30,610 nt of DNA. Origin: a virus. Both the position numbers and the translations under genes were made by a program. The notes below the pieces were generated by a model. The model had not been told where the DNA came from, did no database searches, and saw nothing but the letters and a program-made list of their open reading frames with translations. The stretch's first letter is position 1, and every line of letters begins with the position of its first letter. This document shows, piece by piece, positions 7,826-16,327 of this stretch. The stretch lies in the IMG/VR virus record IMGVR_UViG_3300008735_001162, positions 1 to 30,610 of that record; one strand, written 5' to 3'.

Positions 7826-7854
7826 ATTGTACACTATTATTATGGTAATGTCAA
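7826..7854 (-). promoter_or_regulatory. Near-consensus sigma-70 promoter for EF-G
   Basis: Minus-strand -35 TTGACA (7854-7849, perfect), 17-nt spacer and -10 TACAAT (7831-7826), entirely within the SpoVR to EF-G gap. Together with the late octamer just below, it predicts EF-G expression both early and late. Confidence 0.8.
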
Positions 7855-7858
7855 ATAA

Positions 7859-9490
7859 TTAGAAACCCCACCAATCACGTACTCCGGGATTAAATGACCC
7901 GCTGGTTGTTCCTGTTATTTTCTCAACTTGCCCATCGCTGTTAGGCACGGGAGTAGAACTGAAATATTTATACTTTATCCATTCTTTACATTTATGACCT
8001 CCAACAAAAATTTCTTGTTCATTATAAGCATCTAATTCTACTTTATATCCCCAGATATAAGCAATATAGTTTAGCACGTCTACAGTAGATTCGTTTGCTA
8101 ATTCTCTACCGCTTTTACCTCTGTATAAATGTAACAATAATGTTCTTTTATCATCATGATCAAAGTCTCTTACTTGTATATCTGGAATGCGATAGTTATA
8201 GTCATATTGTCTTGCTAATTCTTTGCGTATGCTCTTGTAACCAGCGTTGTTATGGATTGCTTTTACTTGATAATGTGGATCTTGCTTGCGGTCGCCAAGT
8301 TGGAACAATCTAAAATCACGTATAACTTTTGGAGATAAAAACTGTAGTATAAAACTCTCGTCCCTATAATTAGCAACGATGTCTAATGTAATCTCTTTCC
8401 AATTACCGCCAGCAACATCAGGAAACCATTCTTTATCTTCTTTTGTTGGCTCATCGCACATACGTTTAATGTCTTGAAAAATAGCAAAACCTAATGCATA
8501 TGGATTTATGCCACCATAATATGGTTTATCAAATGTAAGTTGGTTTAAAACGTTTGTGTGTAGTTTTAAAAACTCTAGCATACTTGCGTCACAAATCAAA
8601 CCTTTTTCATGTAAACGATTCATTGTATAATAATGCACAAAGCAAGCATATCCTTCGTTCATCACTTTTGTTTGTCCTTGCGGATAAAAATATTGTGCTA
8701 TCTTACGCACAATACGACATAATTCGCGTTGCCAATCTGTTAAATTAGGCGCGTTTTTTTCAAGGAAATATATAATGTTTTCTTCTGGTTTATCCAAATA
8801 AACATATTTTCTGTCTGTTTTCTTCTTTTCTTCCTTTTTACGTTTAATTACTGTTGTGTCCCATAACTCATTAACATGTTTGCGTAAGTATTCTGCCCTT
8901 TCACCCGCTTTCTCTGCCTCTGCATACGAATTAAGTTTTACTGGACGCTTATATTTGTTAATACCGTAATTACGAATAGAGTGTAATGCATCTAAAAATA
9001 GTTCTACTTCGTCTAATCCATATTTTTCTTCACACTTCTTAACAAAGTTTTTAGCAAATACAAGATAATCAATAATTGCTTCTGCGTTTGTCCATGTTTT
9101 AAACAAGTAGTTATTTTTAAAGAAATGGTTGTGGCCAAACGCGGCGTGAGCAATAACTAATGCTTGCGTGGTCATTGTATTCTCTTCCATGAGATAGTTT
9201 ATGCATGGATTACTATTAATAACGAGTTCGTATGCTAAACTAGTTCTACCTTTTCTGTATTGATTTTCATAATGTGACCATGCCTTACCATTGCTCCAAT
9301 GGTTATATGATAAGGGCATACCAATACTTGCATATGCATCTAACATTTGCTCAAACGTTACAACTTCAAGTTGGTTCGTGTAAGTATCGCAACCAAGTTC
9401 ATTAACTGCAATATCTTCGCAAGCATCGTAGATGTTACTTACAAGTTCAAAACTCCAATCATCTTGTTGTGTGAATAATAGTTTAGTCAT
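7859..9490 (-). CDS. spoVR: SpoVR family protein (YcgB homologue)
   Basis: SpoVR/YcgB proteins are widespread in bacteria and are co-expressed with PrkA and YeaH in stationary phase and nitrogen starvation; their biochemical activity is not settled. The family is unmistakable here: VTFEQMLDAYASIGMPLSYNHWS, then AYELVINSNPCINYLMEENT and ALVIAHAAFGHNHFFKNNYLF in the first 150 residues, including the His-rich motif that may bind metal. The length (543 aa) is close to E. coli YcgB, so the protein looks complete. I use the ATG at 9490; a GTG one codon upstream is the alternative. It overlaps the end of yeaH by 8 nt, so it is the third gene of a PrkA-YeaH-SpoVR operon. Confidence 0.96.
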   Translation of the reverse strand: MTKLLFTQQDDWSFELVSNIYDACEDIAVNELGCDTYTNQLEVVTFEQMLDAYASIGMPLSYNHWSNGKAWSHYENQYRKGRTSLAYELVINSNPCINYLMEENTMTTQALVIAHAAFGHNHFFKNNYLFKTWTNAEAIIDYLVFAKNFVKKCEEKYGLDEVELFLDALHSIRNYGINKYKRPVKLNSYAEAEKAGERAEYLRKHVNELWDTTVIKRKKEEKKKTDRKYVYLDKPEENIIYFLEKNAPNLTDWQRELCRIVRKIAQYFYPQGQTKVMNEGYACFVHYYTMNRLHEKGLICDASMLEFLKLHTNVLNQLTFDKPYYGGINPYALGFAIFQDIKRMCDEPTKEDKEWFPDVAGGNWKEITLDIVANYRDESFILQFLSPKVIRDFRLFQLGDRKQDPHYQVKAIHNNAGYKSIRKELARQYDYNYRIPDIQVRDFDHDDKRTLLLHLYRGKSGRELANESTVDVLNYIAYIWGYKVELDAYNEQEIFVGGHKCKEWIKYKYFSSTPVPNSDGQVEKITGTTSGSFNPGVRDWWGF

Positions 9491-10829
9491 CACTTTTATC
9501 CTTTGGTGTAAAAAACCTTCTAAAAACTGGATATATATCTTTGCTTTGATGAACTCTACCTAATTGTATATTCGACCATTCTTGTGATAACATATAATAT
9601 CTCTTTTCCATACCAGCGCCTGCTACATATTTCAAATCAGCATGTGTCTGACCTGCATTAGGAACAATGCATAAGAATGTAAAATATTGGCAAATAGGTA
9701 AAAGATCGTTGCGTAAAACTTCTGCTACTTTATCATTGTCTGTTGTAAAATTATCACCATCACTTGCCTGGCTAATATAAATGTTCCAGTGTTCTAAATC
9801 ATATCGCTTCTTAATAATTTCATGTGTTAATTCTAATGCTGAACTTACTACTGTGCCGCCACTTTCTTTGCTATTAAAGAATTCATCTTCTGTACATTCC
9901 TTAGCAACAGTATGGTGGCGTATAAACACAATGTCTACCAAGTCATACTTCATATTTAAAAACATATGTAGTAAAATAAAAAAGCGTTTTGCTAAATTCT
10001 TTTCACGTTCTTGCATTGATATTGATACATCTAAAATACAAAACATTACAGCCGCATTTTTAGGCTTTGGTACTTTAGAGAAGTTGTTAAACTTTAGATC
10101 AATTGGATCAATAAACGAGATAGCATTGTATCTTGCTCGTATGCGTTTTATCTCTTCCTCAATCTCTTGCAAACGTAGCCATTCTTGTGTTCTATGATCT
10201 TTGCCTGGTGGCAATGTAGCAAAAAACTCAAGTATTTTATCACGCTCTTCTAGTAGTTCGCGTAATTTTCTTCCCTTAGGCTTTTTAAGAGCCAAACGTC
10301 TGCCAATACTGCGTATCATGCTCTGTTCTAAATTTAGATTGTTTGGTGAGCCTTCATTTACATAACCTGCTCTTTCAACACTAAACTCTTCAATACTTTT
10401 CTTTTGTTTCTCTATTAAATCAGGAAGTTCTAAGTCTTCAAATAATATATCTAAAAATTCATCTTTGTTTATAGAGAATACAAAATCGTCTTCGCCATAT
10501 GCATCATCTGAACCTTCAGATCCGCCGCCGCCTCCTTGGCCACCCTGGGGTGGTTTGCGTATTTTATCGCCAGGAACATATTCTTTATTGCCGGGTAAGA
10601 CATAATCTTTTTCACCTGATTTAGGATCGTATTGGAATTGTGGTTCTTTAATACTTTTAGCAGGAACTTTGACGCGGCTGCCAGACTTTAGATCCTTGAT
10701 AGATCTGTTTTTAATAGTTTCGTCTAAGCTTTCCTTAATATACTTCTTTGACCGCTCAATGAAGCGTTGTCTATTGGAAAGATTCTTTCCCTTAGGATTT
10801 GAACGCCTGTCAATAATATGCTTGGCCAT
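9483..10829 (-). CDS. yeaH: YeaH/DUF444 family protein with von Willebrand-like domain
   Basis: YeaH-type proteins partner the PrkA/YeaG kinase in bacterial stress responses. The 448-residue protein has the conserved N-terminus (IIDRRSNPKGKNLSNRQRF), a Gly-rich linker at about 95-105, DEFLDILFEDLELPDL at 123-138, and a von Willebrand-type MIDAS motif DVSIS at 267-271. This suggests metal-dependent protein binding. Length and order match E. coli YeaH. The ATG at 10829 follows AAGGG by about 7 nt, and that site overlaps the end of prkA 9 nt upstream. The gene overlaps spoVR, so all three should be made together. Confidence 0.96.
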   Translation of the reverse strand: MAKHIIDRRSNPKGKNLSNRQRFIERSKKYIKESLDETIKNRSIKDLKSGSRVKVPAKSIKEPQFQYDPKSGEKDYVLPGNKEYVPGDKIRKPPQGGQGGGGGSEGSDDAYGEDDFVFSINKDEFLDILFEDLELPDLIEKQKKSIEEFSVERAGYVNEGSPNNLNLEQSMIRSIGRRLALKKPKGRKLRELLEERDKILEFFATLPPGKDHRTQEWLRLQEIEEEIKRIRARYNAISFIDPIDLKFNNFSKVPKPKNAAVMFCILDVSISMQEREKNLAKRFFILLHMFLNMKYDLVDIVFIRHHTVAKECTEDEFFNSKESGGTVVSSALELTHEIIKKRYDLEHWNIYISQASDGDNFTTDNDKVAEVLRNDLLPICQYFTFLCIVPNAGQTHADLKYVAGAGMEKRYYMLSQEWSNIQLGRVHQSKDIYPVFRRFFTPKDKSDD

Positions 10830-10838
10830 GGTAAACCC

Positions 10839-12779
10839 TTAACTTGACTTCTGGGTTCTCATGTACCATTCAACAAGTCTACGAACTTGCCTATCAGTAT
10901 AACCTTTCTCTTCCATACGAGCAACAAAGTCATTGTGCTTTTGTTGGTCATCTTTGTTTTGCTTATTACCAAAGGAAATAATAGGTAGTAGTTCTTCTGT
11001 GGACGCAAACATTTTCTTTTCAATAATCTCGCGTAGTTTTTCATAACTCGACCACTTTGGATTCTTACCTTTGTTTTTTGCTTTTGCTCTCAATACAAAG
11101 TTGACTACTTCGCTACGGAAGTCTTTTGGATTAGCGATACCGGCTGGTTTCTCAATCTTCTCTAACTCCTCGTTTAGTACTTCGCGGCTAAACAAGTTGC
11201 CTGTGTCAGGATCTTTAAAGTCAATCTCTTGAATCCAGTGATCAGCGTATTCAATATAACGATCAAACAAGTTTTGTCCATAATCACTATAACTTTCTAA
11301 ATATGCTTTTTGTATTTCATTACCAATAAAGTCAGCATACTTTGGAGCCAACCATTCTTTAATAAAGTTTGTGAGCGTTTTTTCATTTTCCTCACCAAAC
11401 TGATCGCGTCTAATTGCTTGCTCTAGTACAAACATCAAATGTACTGGATCAGCCGCAATCTCGTTTGTGTCAAAGTTAAACACTTGTGACAGTATCTTAA
11501 ACGCAAAACGTGTTGATGAGCCAGACATGCCTTCGTCTACTCCCGCAACGTCTTTATATTCTTGTAGTGACTTTGCTTGTGGATCAGTGTCTTTTAAATT
11601 CTTGCCGTTATACACTTGCATTTTGGAAAACAAATTACTGTTTTCATGCTCACGCAGTCTACTTAAAATACTATACTGCGATAACATTTCAAGTGTTTGC
11701 GGGGCACATGGATGCTGTGCTAGTCCACTTGAGTCTAGCATCTTTTCGTAAATACTAATCTCTTCATCAATACGTAAGCAGTAAGGAACCTTAACAACAT
11801 ACACACGATCTAGGAACGCTTCGTTGTTTTTGTTGTTCTTAAATGACTGCCATTCTGATTCGTTACTATGTGCTAAAATTGTTCCACTAAACGGAATAGC
11901 ACTAATACCTTCTGTACCCATATAGTTGCCTTCCTGCGTAGCAGTTAGCAATGGGTGTAATACTTTGATTGGTGCTTTAAACATTTCAACAAATTCCATA
12001 AGGCCTTGGTTGCCTTTACATAATGCACCACTAAATGCGTATGAGTCTGGATCGTGTTGTGAGAAGTACTCAAGTTGACGAATATCTGTCTTACCAACCA
12101 ATGAACTAATGTCTTGGTTGTTTTCGTCACCTGGCTCTGTTTTTACTACAGCAATCTGTTTTAGTTTACTTGGCTGTAATTTTACTACTGTAAATTTAGT
12201 AATGTCACCATCAAATTCATCCAAGCGTTTAATTGCCCATGGGCTTAGTAAGCCAGTTAGGTAACGCTTTGATATTTTATATTCTTTCTCAATTTGCTCA
12301 CCATATTTCTCAGGAGAGAACAGAGACAACGGACTTTCAAAAACAGGGCTAATTACATCGCCTGCTTTTAGTACATAAATTGGATGTATTTCCATTAATT
12401 CTTTTAAACGTTCAGCAAGACTCGACTTGCCGCCGCCCACTGGGCCCAACAAATATAATATTTGTTTACGTTCTTCTAAGCCTTGTGCGGCATGTTTAAA
12501 AAATCCAACAATTCTTTCTACGGTATCTTCTAGTCCGTAAAAGTCTTTAAATGCTGGATATACTCGTAATGTTCTGTTCAGGAAGATGCGTGACAACCGT
12601 GGATCTTCCGAAGTATCTATATGCTCTGGGTCCCCAATGGCAGCTAACATTCGTTCTGCTGATGTAGCATATGCGAGTGGGTCCTTCTTACATAGATTTA
12701 GATACTCTTCAAGTGTGAACTCTTGCTCTTTATATGATTGGTAATCTGCAGAGAACTCCTTTAATAGTTTGCTTGCCAT
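10839..12779 (-). CDS. prkA: PrkA family AAA+ serine protein kinase (YeaG homologue)
   Basis: PrkA/YeaG is a cytoplasmic AAA+ protein with reported kinase activity, induced in starvation and sporulation. A Walker A motif GPVGGGKSS lies at 112-120, embedded in the typical PrkA AAA domain with the conserved YGLEDTVERIVGFFKHAAQG upstream. The C-terminal PrkA kinase domain also appears full length; the total of 646 residues equals E. coli YeaG within a few residues. The ATG at 12779 has AGGAG about 8 nt upstream. It leads the yeaH and spoVR genes, and with fusA it fills a 7-kb block of host-type genes. A GCTAAATA octamer (12821-12814) may be its late promoter, and a perfect 17-nt palindrome lies farther upstream. 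Confidence 0.96.
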   Translation of the reverse strand: MASKLLKEFSADYQSYKEQEFTLEEYLNLCKKDPLAYATSAERMLAAIGDPEHIDTSEDPRLSRIFLNRTLRVYPAFKDFYGLEDTVERIVGFFKHAAQGLEERKQILYLLGPVGGGKSSLAERLKELMEIHPIYVLKAGDVISPVFESPLSLFSPEKYGEQIEKEYKISKRYLTGLLSPWAIKRLDEFDGDITKFTVVKLQPSKLKQIAVVKTEPGDENNQDISSLVGKTDIRQLEYFSQHDPDSYAFSGALCKGNQGLMEFVEMFKAPIKVLHPLLTATQEGNYMGTEGISAIPFSGTILAHSNESEWQSFKNNKNNEAFLDRVYVVKVPYCLRIDEEISIYEKMLDSSGLAQHPCAPQTLEMLSQYSILSRLREHENSNLFSKMQVYNGKNLKDTDPQAKSLQEYKDVAGVDEGMSGSSTRFAFKILSQVFNFDTNEIAADPVHLMFVLEQAIRRDQFGEENEKTLTNFIKEWLAPKYADFIGNEIQKAYLESYSDYGQNLFDRYIEYADHWIQEIDFKDPDTGNLFSREVLNEELEKIEKPAGIANPKDFRSEVVNFVLRAKAKNKGKNPKWSSYEKLREIIEKKMFASTEELLPIISFGNKQNKDDQQKHNDFVARMEEKGYTDRQVRRLVEWYMRTQKSS

Positions 12780-12813
12780 AATCTTTGCTCCTGTGCTTTA
12801 TGGTTCTTTACTA

Positions 12814-12821
12814 TATTTAGC
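12814..12821 (-). promoter_or_regulatory. Possible late promoter of the prkA operon
   Basis: Minus-strand GCTAAATA, one of the TAAATA variants seen before other genes here, 34 nt above the prkA ATG and its AGGAG site. Confidence 0.4.
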
Positions 12822-12825
12822 GTTT

Positions 12826-12842
12826 TTTATTACGGTAATAAA
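12826..12842. promoter_or_regulatory. Perfect palindrome between divergent genes, possible operator
   Basis: TTTATTAC and GTAATAAA face each other around a single G. The palindrome lies between the candidate prkA late promoter and the plus-strand AATAAATA octamer, where a repressor could act on both directions. Confidence 0.35.
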
Positions 12843-12847
12843 CGCAT

Positions 12848-12855
12848 AATAAATA
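12848..12855 (+). promoter_or_regulatory. Possible late promoter for the 12885 gene
   Basis: Plus-strand AATAAATA, 29 nt above the ATG at 12885. It is a one-base variant of TATAAATA. Confidence 0.45.
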
Positions 12856-12884
12856 CAAGTACACGTTCGTGATATATCATTGCA

Positions 12885-14333
12885 ATGATTACATTTATAT
12901 TTGAGCCAGATATTCCTTCAAACCAGAAAGAAGAAAAAGAGGTTAAAGCAGGTGGCGCTCCGATTATTTCAAACGGAGCGGGGATAGATAAACATTCATC
13001 GTTACCGTACAGTATTATTTCTAATGCTGTTAGACCCGCCACCTTTAAAGATGCTATCAATAACACTGAAGGTATGCAAGCAAAGTCTCTTAAAGAAGTT
13101 GATTTATCAGCTGACGATATCTATATATACCCCATTTTTACAACAGAATTCTTAAGCGTATTTGGTTATACACATGAATATGAATCAAAATATAAATTTT
13201 TAGATCCTGTAAGAGTAATAATACCATCTATTTTCGAGTTTTTGCCAGATTCTATTATTGACAAAGCAAGAAAAAAGGAATTGTATATTGCTGTTATGTC
13301 AATTTGTGAAGGGAAGTCTTATTATTCTGGCTGGGATTATGTTAAGTTTTCTTGTAACATGCACGGAATTTCTGAATCGCAAATTATACCTGTGTTGTGT
13401 GGTGAGCATAGTGAATATAAAGATGATGTCTTAAATTTTCGCAAAGACTATATACATTTAAATTATTATGCATTGGAGCTCAGTTATAAAATAAAAAAAG
13501 GCTATGAAACTATATTAAACACATTATCAAATGAAAAAAAGAAGCATTTTATTTGTCTTAATTCACAAATAAAACCACATAGATATCACTTAGTGTCAAA
13601 TATTTTTAATAACGATTTAATAAATTATGGATATATATCTTGCCAAAATTATGAAAGTCATGTAAACAATTTTTCACAAATTGAAGGAATCTATCAAATG
13701 AGAGAAGTATTAAGACAAGATGGCGCTAATATTTCTGAATTTTTACAATTTTATTCCACCTTACCTTACACTGTAGATAGTATCAATCAAAACAATTACA
13801 CTAATGCATTGCATTCTTCATGGAATCATGATTCAAAATTATATGACCTTAATATTAACAAGGCCTGTGATATTACTAGTAATCAAATTGATGCTTATTA
13901 TAAAGCTGCTGTAATTGATGTTATAACAGAAACAGCATTAATAGATCACGATATTAAATTTTTAACTGAAAAAACATTTAAAGCAATTATGTATAAAATG
14001 CCTTTTATTATATCCGGAGATAAAGGAAACAATAAAGAACTATTACGACATGGTTTTAAGTTATATGACATGCTCTTTGATTATACATTTGACGATTATG
14101 ATTCATACGTTGATAGAAACAATGCTATCACGAAACAACTTAAAAAGTATTGTGATATGCCACTTAAAGACTTCGTCAATAGAGTACAACAAGATGATGT
14201 TCAGAAAGTAATAGAACATAATTTTACAATGCTAAAAAATAATAATGTGTGGCAGAACTTTGCTAACGACTTGGTGCGACAGCTACTGGGGCATAATAAT
14301 GTATGGCTAAACTTTGATAATGATTTATACTGA
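12885..14333 (+). CDS. Glycosyltransferase-like phage protein (uncertain)
   Basis: A 482-residue protein of unknown function. Around residues 360-400 it has FLTEKTFKAIMYKMPFIISG and then HGFKLYDMLFDYTFDD, a pattern I know from large marine-phage proteins that are often grouped with glycosyltransferases. I can see no catalytic proof. The last 30 residues hold two near copies of NNVWxNFxNDL, encoded by similar but not identical DNA. The gene is strongly AT-rich. The ATG at 12885 has no clear ribosome binding site; an AATAAATA octamer lies 29 nt upstream. It is divergent from prkA and convergent with the radical SAM gene, with only 11 nt between their stops. Confidence 0.65.
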   Translation: MITFIFEPDIPSNQKEEKEVKAGGAPIISNGAGIDKHSSLPYSIISNAVRPATFKDAINNTEGMQAKSLKEVDLSADDIYIYPIFTTEFLSVFGYTHEYESKYKFLDPVRVIIPSIFEFLPDSIIDKARKKELYIAVMSICEGKSYYSGWDYVKFSCNMHGISESQIIPVLCGEHSEYKDDVLNFRKDYIHLNYYALELSYKIKKGYETILNTLSNEKKKHFICLNSQIKPHRYHLVSNIFNNDLINYGYISCQNYESHVNNFSQIEGIYQMREVLRQDGANISEFLQFYSTLPYTVDSINQNNYTNALHSSWNHDSKLYDLNINKACDITSNQIDAYYKAAVIDVITETALIDHDIKFLTEKTFKAIMYKMPFIISGDKGNNKELLRHGFKLYDMLFDYTFDDYDSYVDRNNAITKQLKKYCDMPLKDFVNRVQQDDVQKVIEHNFTMLKNNNVWQNFANDLVRQLLGHNNVWLNFDNDLY

Positions 14334-14344
14334 ACTCTAACCAG

Positions 14345-15664
14345 TTAGTAATAGATTTTATATATTTCTCTTACGTCATATTCAGGGTGATGTTTTTGTA
14401 GTATTTCTAGAGCGTTTCGAATTCTACTATAATCATTTTCTTTATTGAATGTAAAGTTTTTCAAAGATTCAATTAGATTTTTTATTTGTTCAATATCATC
14501 GCTGTAAAAACAACTACTTTTCTTCAGTGTGTGTTCAATTTTCTCTCTGCAATTTTGGACGACATCATAGGGAACTAATCGCAAGTTAAAATCACTGCTA
14601 TCTACCATTTGAACAAGCCCTGCTATACGCACTCTCTTATGCATAGGTATTTTTTTATTTTTTAGATCCATAAAAGAAAGTAGTTCATCTAAATATGGCA
14701 ACGTTAACGCTGTTATAACTATATTAAACGAAACTGGAGTATGATCGCATTCTAGGCTAATCTGTAAATATTGATCAATATTTTTTTCTAGTTTTGTCCA
14801 TTTTACAGGATATCTCTGTAATTCAATCGCCGGGCCTACACTATCAATACTTAATACTAACATAACAAGTTTAAAATGCTTGATGATTTCAATGAATCTA
14901 GGATGAATCATTGTCGTATTTGTAGTTATTACTAATTCTATATTTTTACTGTGATCGCATTCTATCAAATATTCTAAAAATTTTAAATTTTCTAATATTA
15001 TAGTGGGTTCGCCGCCACTTAAATACAATCGAGTAATATTGCTTATTCTTTTTTCTCCAATAATATTTTTTAATCCTATTTTTGAAGGCCAATTATATTT
15101 TTTAAGTTTTTTAGAAGTTCTACTCGCACCCGCGTATTCATTGTCAGGCCTGCCTGTTTCAGAAAGATCATATTTAAATTGGCTTAAATCATCAACGCCT
15201 AGTCTATTAAAAAATCTTCCATAGGTAATACTATAATCACTATTACAAATTTTACATGCCAAGTTACATGTATTTCCAGACTGTATTTGATAAAAATAAG
15301 GATAGCTATCGTCTAATATAAAATTATTTTTAACACTTTTATCAACAACGTCTTGTATGTGAGGATAGCTATCCTCCGCACCAAGCGCCGCCTGGCGAAC
15401 ACTCCACATGCCACGTTCTTCAGAGTCCCAGCAATTCTGACATTCAGGTGCCTTAACTCCATTATATAGATTTTCTCGAAGTTTAAGCATCCTTTTGGAA
15501 TTCCACGCATCATTTAAAGTATGTGTGTTTATGTTATAGTGATTTCCGTTCTCATCCAAGTGGGCATACTCTTTATCGTTACTCGAGGCACAACAAAATT
15601 TTATATCACCATTGGTTTCTATTTCTTGATGGGCCCAGGGATAAGTGCAAAGTGGTTTATTCAT
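14345..15664 (-). CDS. Radical SAM protein with N-terminal twitch-like Cys domain
   Basis: Radical SAM enzymes use a [4Fe-4S] cluster and S-adenosylmethionine to start radical chemistry. The cluster motif CNLACKIC gives C133, C137 and C140, and LSGGEPT (215-221) is the SAM-binding motif. The N-terminal 90 residues carry extra cysteines (C6, C24, C25, C75, C78) in an LCTYPW...CC...CQNC pattern resembling the twitch/SPASM auxiliary-cluster region. Such proteins recur in marine T4-like phages, substrate unknown. I chose ATG at 15664 (MNKPLCTYPW), which overlaps the upstream gene by 8 nt; a TTG at 15688 would add eight residues. The neighbouring glycosyltransferase-like genes suggest sugar or peptide modification. 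Confidence 0.88.
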   Translation of the reverse strand: MNKPLCTYPWAHQEIETNGDIKFCCASSNDKEYAHLDENGNHYNINTHTLNDAWNSKRMLKLRENLYNGVKAPECQNCWDSEERGMWSVRQAALGAEDSYPHIQDVVDKSVKNNFILDDSYPYFYQIQSGNTCNLACKICNSDYSITYGRFFNRLGVDDLSQFKYDLSETGRPDNEYAGASRTSKKLKKYNWPSKIGLKNIIGEKRISNITRLYLSGGEPTIILENLKFLEYLIECDHSKNIELVITTNTTMIHPRFIEIIKHFKLVMLVLSIDSVGPAIELQRYPVKWTKLEKNIDQYLQISLECDHTPVSFNIVITALTLPYLDELLSFMDLKNKKIPMHKRVRIAGLVQMVDSSDFNLRLVPYDVVQNCREKIEHTLKKSSCFYSDDIEQIKNLIESLKNFTFNKENDYSRIRNALEILQKHHPEYDVREIYKIYY

Positions 15665-16301
15665 TATCTTGTATTTTAGATTGGACAAATCTATCTAACC
15701 CTTCGTATGTGTCGTACAGCACATAACGCCACGAATCAAACTCTGCCGGATGTGGATATTCTTCTGGCTTTATAAAAATAAAAGTAATATTATAAAAATG
15801 TTTAAACAATAACTCAAACTGTTTTATCCATTTTTCTGGATTACGTGGTCCTTGCTTTTCGTTTCTATAATGTTCTGTATTTAGATATATGTTATTAGCA
15901 TACTTTTGGTTTTTTCCCTTGCCATAAAAGTCGTAACCCAACAACATAATAACATCTGCTTCTTCTTTTATAGCAGTATAAACAGCATACAATCCACTGC
16001 TCCAATTAATAGGTTGTTGGTATGTTTCTAAACCAAAATAAGGAAGATCGGGCAACACTCTTACTTTATCTTTTGCTAAGTAGTGCGCCCAATCCTTACG
16101 GGTGTAAAAGTTAGAGCGTAAGTGAACGCCATTACTGACTGCTTCTCTTGCCCTAAACTTATTACAGCATATCAAATTGTCAACGTGATTGTCTCGCCAA
16201 ATCGCGCCGCATCCGTATAACGGTCCTATGTCGCGCAACTTTTGTAAATCATAACTTTTGCGTGTCTCACCATTGCCAATACAATATGCTATTTTTTTCA
16301 T
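15657..16301 (-). CDS. GNGxSR-type phage protein, copy A (DUF115-like, uncertain)
   Basis: A 214-residue protein opening MKKIAYCIGNGETRKSYDLQKL, a Rossmann-like strand and Gly loop. Then come LYGCGAIWRD, WSSGLYAV and LLGYDFYG...NNIYLNTEHY. The same ordered motifs occur in the gene at 27727-28311, so the two are diverged paralogues. The family resembles phage glycan-related proteins with DUF115/MptE-type nucleotide-binding folds; activity is not proven. The ATG at 16301 has AAGGT about 10 nt upstream and a perfect TATAAATA at 16327-16320. It is the first gene of a pair with the radical SAM gene. Confidence 0.7.
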   Translation of the reverse strand: MKKIAYCIGNGETRKSYDLQKLRDIGPLYGCGAIWRDNHVDNLICCNKFRAREAVSNGVHLRSNFYTRKDWAHYLAKDKVRVLPDLPYFGLETYQQPINWSSGLYAVYTAIKEEADVIMLLGYDFYGKGKNQKYANNIYLNTEHYRNEKQGPRNPEKWIKQFELLFKHFYNITFIFIKPEEYPHPAEFDSWRYVLYDTYEGLDRFVQSKIQDNE

Positions 16302-16313
16302 CTGGTAATTACC

Positions 16314-16321
16314 TTTAAATA
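16314..16321 (+). promoter_or_regulatory. Plus-strand late promoter, leaderless geometry
   Basis: TTTAAATA followed by 5 nt and the ATG at 16327. It overlaps the minus-strand TATAAATA at 16320-16327 by two bases, forming a back-to-back divergent pair. Confidence 0.55.
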
Positions 16322-16327
16322 TTTATA
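16320..16327 (-). promoter_or_regulatory. Minus-strand late promoter
   Basis: Perfect TATAAATA on the minus strand, 18 nt above the ATG at 16301, with the AAGGT binding site in between. It lies over the start codon of the divergent plus-strand gene. Confidence 0.65.

Noticed and set aside
7965-7972. TATAAATA octamer on the minus strand inside spoVR
   Set aside because: It lies within codons of a conserved protein and about 185 nt above EF-G, which already has closer promoters; chance in AT-rich sequence is likely.
5711-12779. Possibility that the window is a bacterial chromosome because of fusA and prkA-yeaH-spoVR
   Set aside because: The same DNA carries T4-type late promoters, dense overlapping small phage genes, a tail-fibre-like gene and no ordinary host fusA neighbours (rpsL, rpsG, tuf). 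A chimeric assembly cannot be fully excluded without reads.
12830-13066. 78-residue minus-strand open frame over the start of the 12885 gene
   Set aside because: It is a shadow of the plus-strand gene and overlaps the prkA control region.
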